Part shown: in pieces, positions 1-4,184 of the stretch
How the letters are laid out: every line of letters begins with the position of its first letter
Numbering within the stretch: position 1 is the first letter of the stretch
DNA from: Oscillospiraceae bacterium
Lineage (GTDB): Bacteria > Bacillota > Clostridia > Oscillospirales > Oscillospiraceae
Length of the DNA stretch: 5,623 nucleotides
Assembly (NCBI GenBank): GCA_028705905.1
Contig: JAQWCP010000120.1
Span: 1 to 5,623, forward strand
Direction: 5' to 3'
Program-made: the position numbers and the translations under genes
Notes under the pieces: model-generated
The model's input: the letters and a program-made list of their open reading frames with translations, nothing else
Told to the model about the DNA's origin: nothing
Database searches by the model: none

Positions 1-2
1 GC

Positions 3-530
3 CAGACCCATACGTATATTGACACCATGGCAGAGATTCAAAACCGCCCAATTCTGTTCAACCGGAAACCGACGGCCTCCGTCTCTGACGTTTTATTTCT
101 GGCGCGGCAGGCAAAGGGTTTGGGCCTCATCGTCATCGACTATCTGGGTATCCTGCGCCATGAGGCCGGGCGCAGTCTGTATGAGCGGGTGACCGCCACA
201 AGCGGCGCACTCAAGCGGATGGCCAGGGCGGTTCATGTCCCTGTCCTCTGCCTTGCACAGCTCAACCGGGAGACGGAAGGAAGAACGGGCGGAAAACCCC
301 GCCTTTCCGATCTGCGGGACTCCGGCGCAATCGAGCAGGACGCGGACGGTGTTTTGCTGCTGCATTCGCCGGTTGAACGGGATAAGCTTGCGCACGGGGA
401 GCCTCTACCCCTATTTTTGACGGCGGCCAAAAACCGCCACGGGGGCACCGGTGAAATTGGGTTTGATTTTCATTTGCAAAACTCCCGCATTGTGCAGCAG
501 CGCCAAAGCCACATGGAGGAACAGCCATGA
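3..530 (+). CDS. dnaB: DnaB-type replicative helicase, C-terminal half (5' end outside window)
   Basis: The frame is open to the left edge and reads QTHTYIDT before the first in-window ATG at 27, so this is the tail of a longer gene rather than one starting at 27. About 175 residues are visible. They carry the back half of the DnaB RecA-like ATPase core: Walker B strand GLIVIDYLGIL, the sensor strand PVLCLAQLNRETEGR, the very characteristic LSDLRDSGAIEQDADGVLLL block, and AKNRHGGTGEIGFDF, which holds the lysine/arginine-finger region. DnaB proteins are hexameric 5'-3' helicases that unwind DNA at replication forks. Walker A must lie upstream of the window. In this context it is more likely the element's own replication helicase than the chromosomal one, but that is inferred from the neighbours. 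The stop codon overlaps the next start as ATGA, implying translational coupling. Confidence 0.9.
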   Translation, partial: QTHTYIDTMAEIQNRPILFNRKPTASVSDVLFLARQAKGLGLIVIDYLGILRHEAGRSLYERVTATSGALKRMARAVHVPVLCLAQLNRETEGRTGGKPRLSDLRDSGAIEQDADGVLLLHSPVERDKLAHGEPLPLFLTAAKNRHGGTGEIGFDFHLQNSRIVQQRQSHMEEQP

Positions 531-667
531 AGAAACAAAAGCAGAATAGAAGGCCGGACAAAGCCCAGCGGTATGAGCAGGAAAAAAAATCCATTCGGAA
601 TCTCCCGCTTACGCCGATGGGATACCAGCGCAAAATAAAAGCCATTGCCCGGAAGTTGCATTTTTAG
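527..667 (+). CDS. 46-residue basic protein coupled to the helicase gene
   Basis: A short ORF whose ATG (527-529) overlaps the helicase stop codon as ATGA, with a good ribosome site GGAGGA at 515-520, six bases before the start. The product begins MKKQKQNRRPDKAQRYEQ and ends IKAIARKLHF. It is very rich in Lys, Arg and Gln and has no membrane segment or signal peptide. The first half looks disordered and charged; the second half (LPLTPMGYQRKIKAIARKL) looks like one or two short helices. The coupling and the strong ribosome site are the main support that it is real. I do not recognise a named family. A nucleic-acid-binding accessory of the helicase is conceivable from its charge, but this is only inference. 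Confidence 0.6.
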   Translation: MKKQKQNRRPDKAQRYEQEKKSIRNLPLTPMGYQRKIKAIARKLHF

Positions 668-741
668 CCCACTCCAGAGCGACAAAAGTTGAGCAATGTT
701 GAACATGACAACTCTGATAAAATACGAACGTGAAACCACAT

Positions 742-782
742 TGCCTTTGTAATTCCCTGTCTGGCGGGGCGTTTTAAAGGCA
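742..782 (+). terminator. Possible weak stem-loop after the helicase operon
   Basis: The 7-bp arms TGCCTTT (742-748) and AAAGGCA (776-782) enclose a smaller CCC/GGG pairing. Only a few T bases follow (TGTTTCAG), so termination would be weak. No better candidate for the end of the rightward helicase transcript is seen before the convergent Fic terminator. Confidence 0.25.
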
Positions 783-798
783 TGTTTCAGATAAGCGT

Positions 799-828
799 AA
801 AGAAAGGCCGGGGTGTAATGCCCCGGCC
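799..828 (-). terminator. Rho-independent terminator of the RHH-Fic operon
   Basis: Read on the minus strand, an 8-bp GC stem GGCCGGGG/CCCCGGCC (806-828) with a 7-base loop is followed by TTTCTTT (799-805). It starts about 17 bases beyond the fic stop codon. There is no T run on the plus-strand side, so it should act only on leftward transcription. Confidence 0.85.
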
Positions 829-844
829 CGCTCATAAAGCCCTC

Positions 845-1504
845 TTATTCAATCCCATGTATGGCGTTGCTATAAAGATACGCTTTCAGGGCGGCGGCTT
901 CTCCCGTGTTGTAATACTCCACCAGAAGCGTATTAAAAGCCTCCATATCCTTTTCCCGGATGGTCAGCATCCCCGCGCCCGCTCCAATCAAAATGCGGTT
1001 TGCAAGCAAAAGGCTGGTTCTTTTGTTGCCGTCCCAGAAGAATTGACCCCTTGCGCCCCATACAAAGGCCTGCAGCGCCTTTTCTGTTGCGGTGGTCTTA
1101 TCACTCAGCAGGTCGGAAAGCGCTTTCTCAACCGCCTGCGCGTCTGGGACGGGCGGTATATAGTCCGTTCCGGATATGCCCACGCGGCCGGTTCTGAGTG
1201 TGCCCCATTCCAGCGCTTCATTGCGGGCAACATACTCATTCAGCTTGCACAGGTATTCCAGCGTCACCGGCGTGTCCATGGAGCGAAGCAGGTACCGCCA
1301 GGCATCCCGCATATTGAGAATCGCCTGGATGTCATCCAGCTGCACACCCGGCACATTCACGCCGTCAAGAATGGTCCTTGTCTGTGGGAATGTCACGTTG
1401 CGGCTTTCCATCTTCATGCCGCAATAGACGTTTTCGTCCCATTTCTTTTTTGCAAGAAATACCGCTTCTTTTGGCGTCATATGATATTTGTCTGGGTAGC
1501 TCAT
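845..1504 (-). CDS. fic: Fic/Doc-family protein with Gln at the catalytic His position
   Basis: The 219-residue product has a Fic core. The flap-like segment is at residues 101-120 (GTLRTGRVGI...YIPP), and the anion-loop motif is QFFWDGNKRTSL at 154-165. Canonical Fic enzymes have HxFx[D/E]GNxRxxR and use the His to activate a target hydroxyl for AMP transfer; Doc toxins have HxFxDANKR and phosphorylate EF-Tu. Here D158, G159, N160, K161 and R162 are kept, but the His is Gln (codon CAA at 1043-1045) and the final Arg is Leu. Activity, substrate or both may therefore differ. No clear [S/T]xxxE[G/N] inhibitory-helix motif is visible, so inhibition would have to come from a partner. Its ATG overlaps the upstream RHH stop codon (ATGA), making it the second gene of a toxin-antitoxin-like pair. 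It could be an active variant, a degenerate toxin, or a family with a genuine Gln signature. Confidence 0.88.
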   Translation of the reverse strand: MSYPDKYHMTPKEAVFLAKKKWDENVYCGMKMESRNVTFPQTRTILDGVNVPGVQLDDIQAILNMRDAWRYLLRSMDTPVTLEYLCKLNEYVARNEALEWGTLRTGRVGISGTDYIPPVPDAQAVEKALSDLLSDKTTATEKALQAFVWGARGQFFWDGNKRTSLLLANRILIGAGAGMLTIREKDMEAFNTLLVEYYNTGEAAALKAYLYSNAIHGIE

Positions 1505-1725
1505 TCGGTCTGCCCCCTTTCGTCCCGCTCCATGGTTTCATCAATGGTTCTGTAGTCTTGCTCCATCCTGTCATCAATCGCTCTATTGATATACCGGTTT
1601 ACGCTTTCTCCGACGGCTACCGCACAATTTTTGATTACTTCTTTCTTCCCTTTGGGAACAGTAATTTCAATTCTATCATACTTTTCTGCTGTGAATTTTC
1701 GTTTATAGTCCGTATTTCCCGCCAT
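1501..1725 (-). CDS. Ribbon-helix-helix (Arc/MetJ-type) DNA-binding protein, likely antitoxin and autorepressor
   Basis: The 74-residue product has the layout of a small RHH repressor. A beta strand YDRIEITVPKG at about residues 16-26 carries the alternating residues that read the major groove. Helix A (KKEVIKNCAVAVG) and helix B (SVNRYINRAIDDRMEQD) follow, with a charged C-terminal tail that in RHH antitoxins typically wraps the toxin. The start is well set by GAGGAGG seven bases upstream of the ATG (complement of about 1732-1738). The gene overlaps the Fic ORF by four bases, so the pair is co-translated. RHH dimers bind short palindromes, and three related palindromes lie in its own promoter region, so autoregulation is the simplest model. 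The fold is predicted from sequence; binding to those sites is inference. Confidence 0.8.
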   Translation of the reverse strand: MAGNTDYKRKFTAEKYDRIEITVPKGKKEVIKNCAVAVGESVNRYINRAIDDRMEQDYRTIDETMERDERGQTE

Positions 1726-1784
1726 GTAATTCCTCCTCTCTGTGGGAGCGAATTAAAATGCGCTTATTCTCCCATCTTGCCTAA

Positions 1785-1813
1785 ATGATAGCATAAAAAT
1801 CAACATTTGTCTA
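1785..1813 (-). promoter_or_regulatory. Leftward sigma-A-type promoter of the RHH-Fic operon
   Basis: On the minus strand, the -35 TAGACA (complement of 1808-1813) is separated by exactly 17 bases from the -10 TATCAT (complement of 1785-1790). The -10 is preceded by TGC, giving an extended -10. The -35 overlaps the leftmost palindromic operator (1810-1821), so a bound repressor should block RNA polymerase. Confidence 0.7.
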
Positions 1814-1821
1814 CCGGTAGA
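1810..1821. promoter_or_regulatory. Operator site 1, TCTACCGGTAGA palindrome
   Basis: A perfect 12-bp palindrome overlapping the leftward -35 element. It matches the centre of site 3 exactly and lies 24 bp, centre to centre, from site 2. It is probably bound by the RHH protein encoded to its left. Confidence 0.65.
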
Positions 1822-1832
1822 TTCAACAATAT

Positions 1833-1846
1833 ATCTACCGTAAGAT
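1833..1846. promoter_or_regulatory. Operator site 2, degenerate palindrome
   Basis: ATCTACCGTAAGAT differs from the perfect site-3 palindrome at two adjacent positions in the right half. It sits between the two promoters, 24 bp from site 1 and 36 bp from site 3, centre to centre. It is likely a weaker member of the same operator set. Confidence 0.55.
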
Positions 1847-1861
1847 TGTGTGTTTTATCAA

Positions 1862-1890
1862 TTGATTTATCTACCGGTAGATGCTATAAT
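1862..1890 (+). promoter_or_regulatory. Rightward sigma-A-type promoter with extended -10
   Basis: The -35 TTGATT (1862-1867), a 17-base spacer and a consensus -10 TATAAT (1885-1890) preceded by TGC form a strong promoter. Transcription should start near 1897. Palindromic site 3 occupies nearly the whole spacer, a typical position for tight repression. The transcript covers the broken gene and the two unknown ORFs to the right. Confidence 0.75.
1869..1882. promoter_or_regulatory. Operator site 3, ATCTACCGGTAGAT palindrome
   Basis: A perfect 14-bp palindrome lying entirely between the -35 and -10 of the rightward promoter. It is the most symmetrical of the three sites and the likely strongest binding site. 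Confidence 0.65.
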
Positions 1891-1896
1891 GAAGAC

Positions 1897-2056
1897 AGTT
1901 AAGAGAGGAACACACGAGGGAAGGCAAGGCGGACAAAGTACCGAAAAGGGAAATAAGAAGGCAAGAGCCGGACAGGATCAGAAACGCGCGGCAAAGCCCG
2001 CAAGATAAACTGAACGCCCCGGCCCATTCCCCCCCACACAGAGAAAGGAGAACGGC
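1897..2056 (+). other. T-poor untranslated leader of the rightward transcript
   Basis: About 160 bases separate the predicted transcription start from the first gene start. The stretch is purine-rich, with only about seven T bases in the first 125, and no start codon with a ribosome site is visible. A palindrome-like GCGCGGCAAAGCCCGC lies near 1985-2000. No riboswitch class is recognised. The low T content suggests a weakly structured leader. Confidence 0.4.
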
Positions 2057-2166
2057 ATGAGCACAAGCGAGATCACCGCCAAGGCGCGGGCACTGAAGGC
2101 ACTATACCGGACGTGGTAGCCGCATTCACAAGAGAAACTATGACAAGGAGGTTCACGGTTGCGTGA
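2057..2166 (+). pseudogene. Internally deleted remnant of a phage-type small protein gene
   Basis: A good ribosome site (AAAGGAG, 2044-2050) precedes ATG 2057, which reads MSTSEITAKARALKALYRTW and hits TAG at 2117-2119 after 20 codons. In the overlapping -1 frame, from about 2104 to the TGA at 2164-2166, the sequence reads IPDVVAAFTRETMTRRFTVA. Both pieces look like the conserved head and tail of one family of roughly 90-100-residue phage and element proteins whose C-terminus ends in a PDVVAAFT...RRFTV-type block. The middle, probably about 50-60 residues, is missing and the ends are out of frame. The junction lies between about 2095 and 2106. Family assignment is from memory of the terminal motifs; the frame change and truncation are directly visible. 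It probably makes no functional product. Confidence 0.65.
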
Positions 2167-2200
2167 CACGCCACCCCAGCACGGGGGCGTGAATTGAAAA
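2167..2200 (+). repeat. Solitary hairpin resembling a type I-C CRISPR repeat
   Basis: CACGCC and GGCGTG arms (from 2167 to 2191) pair with an inner CCC/GGG extension around a single bulged A, and the tail reads GTGAATTGAAAA (2189-2200). Type I-C repeats have a similar GC stem and end in GTGGATTGAAAC/T. Only one unit is present, so this is not an array. It is followed within a few bases by the start of the next ORF. The hairpin is seen directly; a CRISPR relationship is only a resemblance. Confidence 0.35.
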
Positions 2201-2203
2201 AGT

Positions 2204-2515
2204 ATGGAAGCGGATAGATTGCAATTCCCGCTCACTGTGGGCGCTTTTAAAGCCTTTCAGGAGCAGATGTCCGGTCGTTCCTATGGTGCGGGATGGGTAG
2301 CCGTATTCGAGGCGATTGTCCCTACACTCAACGACGTATACAAAATTGACGATGAAGAAGCCGTAAAAGAGTTCATTGCGTCATTGGATGCCGATGCAGA
2401 GGAATGGAAAGACAATATGCAAGATGCACGTGCGATCAAGGCGACAAGATGTTGGGTTTTATACACCATTGACCGCAGGAGAAGGGATAGGGTGCTGAAT
2501 AATGTCGAATATTAA
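2204..2515 (+). CDS. Unknown 103-residue protein, first of an overlapping pair
   Basis: The reading frame is closed by TGA at 2195-2197, just before ATG 2204, so the start is within a narrow range. No good ribosome site is visible before it (GAATTGAAAAAGT), which is unusual here. The next in-frame ATG at 2268, after CAGGAGCAG, is an alternative start. The product has a hydrophobic-aromatic N-terminal half (AFKAFQEQM, YGAGWVAVFEAIVPTLNDVY), a strongly acidic helix (DDEEAVKEFIASLDADAEEWKDNM by parts) and a basic C-terminus (DRRRRDRVLNNVEY). No signal peptide or transmembrane segment is seen. I do not recognise the family. It overlaps the next ORF by 14 bases and lies downstream of the operator-controlled promoter, so the pair is likely co-expressed. 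Confidence 0.65.
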   Translation: MEADRLQFPLTVGAFKAFQEQMSGRSYGAGWVAVFEAIVPTLNDVYKIDDEEAVKEFIASLDADAEEWKDNMQDARAIKATRCWVLYTIDRRRRDRVLNNVEY

Positions 2516-2768
2516 AACACACAAAGAGCTTCCCGGCCTGACGTTTGCCGGGTACTGGTCACACCCCAGCTTTGATGGCGGGAAGCCATTTCCGATTTAC
2601 GAAATAGACGAACCGGAAGCGGGAAGAAAAAGCATTAACACCGTGGACGGCTGGAACGAATCGTGCCGGAAACACAACCGCCGCGCCTTTATTGCCCAAT
2701 TTGGCAAATCCCCTGTGGATGATTTGGAGGTATCGCGGCGGATTCGCTCCCTCTGTGATCGTGGTTAG
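2502..2768 (+). CDS. Unknown 88-residue protein, second of an overlapping pair
   Basis: ATG 2502 lies inside the end of the preceding ORF (14-base overlap), and the local ribosome site is weak (GGGTG), so translational coupling is likely. The product is soluble-looking and mixed in charge. It has an N-terminal segment GLTFAGYWSHPSFDGGKPFP, a PIYEIDEPE stretch and a basic region around CRKHNRRAFIAQFGKSP, and ends RRIRSLCDRG. There are only two Cys, far apart, so no zinc site is suggested. I recognise no domain. Small paired unknown proteins in mobile elements are often accessory, toxin-antitoxin or anti-defence genes, but nothing in the sequence decides this. Confidence 0.65.
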   Translation: MSNIKTHKELPGLTFAGYWSHPSFDGGKPFPIYEIDEPEAGRKSINTVDGWNESCRKHNRRAFIAQFGKSPVDDLEVSRRIRSLCDRG

Positions 2769-2787
2769 ATTGAAATACATATCGGCT

Positions 2788-2820
2788 GGGCGTGTATGCA
2801 ATTGCATATGCGCCCATTTT
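2788..2820 (+). terminator. Long imperfect palindrome, likely terminator of the two-ORF operon
   Basis: GGGCG (2788-2792) and CGCCC (2811-2815) close a 28-base palindrome whose centre is TATGCAATTGCATA. The two remaining inner pairs are G-U wobbles in RNA, so the stem is almost continuous. It starts 19 bases after the stop codon and is followed by ATTTT, a short T run, so termination may be partial. Its near-perfect symmetry in DNA would also suit a protein-binding site, and it overlaps the -35 of the next promoter. Confidence 0.55.
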
Positions 2821-2830
2821 GCTATATGAT
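2802..2830 (+). promoter_or_regulatory. Probable promoter of the sigma factor gene
   Basis: TTGCAT (2802-2807) and TATGAT (2825-2830) are separated by 17 bases. The -10 matches consensus at five of six positions; the -35 is weaker (TTG kept). The predicted start near 2837 gives a leader of about 80 bases with only three T bases and five GAAC repeats. Confidence 0.5.
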
Positions 2831-2919
2831 AGAAAGCGAACAAGAGCAGGCGAAGCAAGAACGAACCAAGAGTGAACAGAGAACGAATAAAGAGAAACCC
2901 CATAAAGGAGGGGCACAGC

Positions 2920-3696
2920 ATGGAACAGCTGGTAGAACAGGCAAAGGGTGGGAATACCATCGCCATGTGGGCGCTATGGGAAGCCGTGGAGCGGTTGGTA
3001 AAGTGGTACGCAAACCGCATTCACCTTCCGCCCGGCTGCGGGGCAACCTTTGAAGATTTGGTGCAATCCGGCTATCTGGCGCTTGTGGACGCGGTGCAGG
3101 GCTTTGACCTGTCCGCCGGGGCTACCTTCACCGGCTATCTGGCCTTACACCTGAAGAATGCGTTTGCCCAGTGTGCCGGATACCGGAAGAAGCCTGACCC
3201 GCTCCAAAGCGCTGCAAGCTTGGATGCGCCCATACCGGGCGCGGAAGATTTGCGGCTGTCTGACACCATCCCAGACGCCGTAGACCCATACAAGGACACG
3301 GAGCGGGAAATCTGGGTGCAGCAGCTCCATGCCGCATTAGAGCAGGCAATCAGCAGCTTGGACCCACAAGAGCAATCCACCCTTCATGCCCGATTCTATG
3401 ACGGGCTGAGTCTGAAAGAGACGGCGGAGCGGGAAGGATGTTCCCCGGAGCGGGTGCGGCAGCGGGAAGCCAAAGCAATCCGCCGCCTGCGGAATCCAAA
3501 GCGGTTTGGGCTATTCCGTGACTTTCTGGAGGATGCAACGCCGTACTTTTCCCATGTGGGCGTCATCGCATTCACCCGCTCCCACACAAGCGCCACGGAG
3601 GCCGCCGTACTCAAGCGGGAAGCGCTCACGGAGCGGGCATATCCCCCCGTAAAATTTGACGCACAAGGAGCCGCCGAAACCGCCGATCACCCTTGA
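2920..3696 (+). CDS. Sigma-70-family RNA polymerase sigma factor of the mobile element
   Basis: The 258-residue product starts at ATG 2920, which has AAAGGAGGGG six bases upstream. An in-frame ATG at 2872 lacks a site and would add 16 charged residues. Region 2 spans about residues 20-85 and contains FEDLVQSGYLALVDAVQGFD, the core-polymerase binding and -10 recognition segment. A short region-3-like stretch LQSAASLDAPIPG is at 95-107. Region 4 is at about 144-191 (ISSLDPQEQ, DGLSLKETAEREGCSPERVRQRE), with its helix-turn-helix and the VRQREAKAIRRLR recognition helix typical for -35 binding. A C-terminal tail (200-258) carries SHVGVIAFTRSHTSATEAAV, a block I associate with sigma factors from clostridial integrative elements. 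It would direct host RNA polymerase to specific promoters, perhaps transfer or excision genes of the element; the targets are not visible. No terminator follows before the tRNA fragment. Confidence 0.88.
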   Translation: MEQLVEQAKGGNTIAMWALWEAVERLVKWYANRIHLPPGCGATFEDLVQSGYLALVDAVQGFDLSAGATFTGYLALHLKNAFAQCAGYRKKPDPLQSAASLDAPIPGAEDLRLSDTIPDAVDPYKDTEREIWVQQLHAALEQAISSLDPQEQSTLHARFYDGLSLKETAEREGCSPERVRQREAKAIRRLRNPKRFGLFRDFLEDATPYFSHVGVIAFTRSHTSATEAAVLKREALTERAYPPVKFDAQGAAETADHP

Positions 3697-3781
3697 CAGA
3701 ATACACGGCTTGTATACAGACCCCCCCTCCACAATCCATACAGGAGAGCACCCGCCACAACGCTATCTATTTCGTTGCTTC

Positions 3782-3805
3782 TTTGACCCTTATTTTGACC
3801 CTTTA
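3782..3805. repeat. Tandem 12-bp direct repeat near the element end
   Basis: TTTGACCCTTAT (3782-3793) is followed directly by TTTGACCCTTTA (3794-3805), ten of twelve bases identical. It lies about 115 bases inside the att-like tRNA fragment. Short direct repeats at this distance are typical arm-type sites for tyrosine integrases or sites for an excisionase. No integrase gene is in the window, so the link is inferred. Confidence 0.5.
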
Positions 3806-3919
3806 GAGGTTCGAAACCGTTCAAATGACATCGGACAAAGTGGGAAATAAGTTCGTGTTTTTCCTTTAAATCAGACGAAATAGTACGATTTGAGATATGT
3901 TAGAAACAGGTTTTTATAA

Positions 3920-3942
3920 TTCAAATCCCTCCTTCTCCGCCA
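3920..3942 (+). other. Attachment-site junction: 3' fragment of a tRNA-Ser gene
   Basis: The bases fit a tRNA 3' end exactly. The T-loop is TTCAAAT (3920-3926), the T-stem 3' strand CCCTC (3927-3931), the acceptor 3' strand CTTCTCC (3932-3938), the discriminator G (3939) and CCA (3940-3942). Discriminator G with a GGAGAAG-type acceptor partner points to serine. The matching T-stem 5' strand GAGGG is absent; the preceding bases are TATAA, so the rest of the tRNA is not here. This is the pattern left at the distal junction when an integrative element inserts into a tRNA 3' end and supplies a replacement. The element would lie to the left, with an intact tRNA-Ser beyond its other end. Isoacceptor identity cannot be read because the anticodon is missing. 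Confidence 0.75.
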
Positions 3943-3947
3943 CAACG

Positions 3948-3981
3948 AAACCCTGTAACCGCAATGGTTGCAGGGTTTTTT
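3948..3981 (+). terminator. Rho-independent terminator originally of the tRNA-Ser gene
   Basis: The AAACCCTG (3948-3955) and CAGGGTTT (3971-3978) arms continue through a G-U pair into AACC/GGTT with a five-base loop, followed by a T run ending at 3981. It begins five bases after the CCA end, as expected for the native tRNA terminator. It may now also stop transcripts coming out of the element's sigma gene. Confidence 0.8.
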
Positions 3982-4184
3982 CATGTCCTTTTTTACGTTG
4001 CGTTCCCTTATCCGCTTTTTTCTGTCATGAGACGCAAAGGGTCGGTTTAAGAAGTCCCAATATGTGCCATACTAACTGAACGATCCTTCATTATAGAAAC
4101 CCACCCTCGCATGAAAAAAGTTATGCCCTTACCCGTATATTTTTTCCCCCACGCGTCATACTATTTGCAAAAGGAGTGAGCCAA
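3982..4184. other. Gene-free stretch between tRNA terminator and small ORF
   Basis: About 200 AT-rich bases with several T runs. A short inverted repeat, TTGCGT and ACGCAA, lies near 4004 and 4033. No credible ORF, RNA gene or sigma-A promoter is seen. ATA (4137-4139), a 17-base gap and CATACTAT (4157-4164) resemble a sporulation sigma-E promoter. The start would then lie at the edge of the ribosome site, so this is weak. Confidence 0.3.

Noticed and set aside
782..1555. A long plus-strand ORF opposite the Fic gene
   Set aside because: It is the antisense shadow of a well-supported Fic gene, without a ribosome site or recognisable protein features.
1889..2008. A 39-codon ORF (MKTVKRGTHEG…) in the rightward leader
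   Set aside because: Its ATG overlaps the TATAAT -10, upstream of the predicted transcription start, and there is no ribosome site.
2057..2166. Programmed frameshift producing one short protein from the two frames
   Set aside because: No slippery heptamer is visible near the frame overlap and the middle of the protein would still be missing; deletion is simpler.
2766..2777. A second GATTGAAAT, like the end of a type I-C repeat
   Set aside because: There is no GC-rich hairpin before it, and a nine-base match is easily found by chance; it does not make an array with 2167-2200.
3800..3830. AGGTTCGAAACC, resembling a tRNA T-arm
   Set aside because: The flanking bases do not pair as a T-stem and no acceptor or CCA end follows in register.
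3897..4079. A 60-residue plus-strand ORF across the tRNA fragment
   Set aside because: It translates the tRNA 3' end and its terminator and has no ribosome site.
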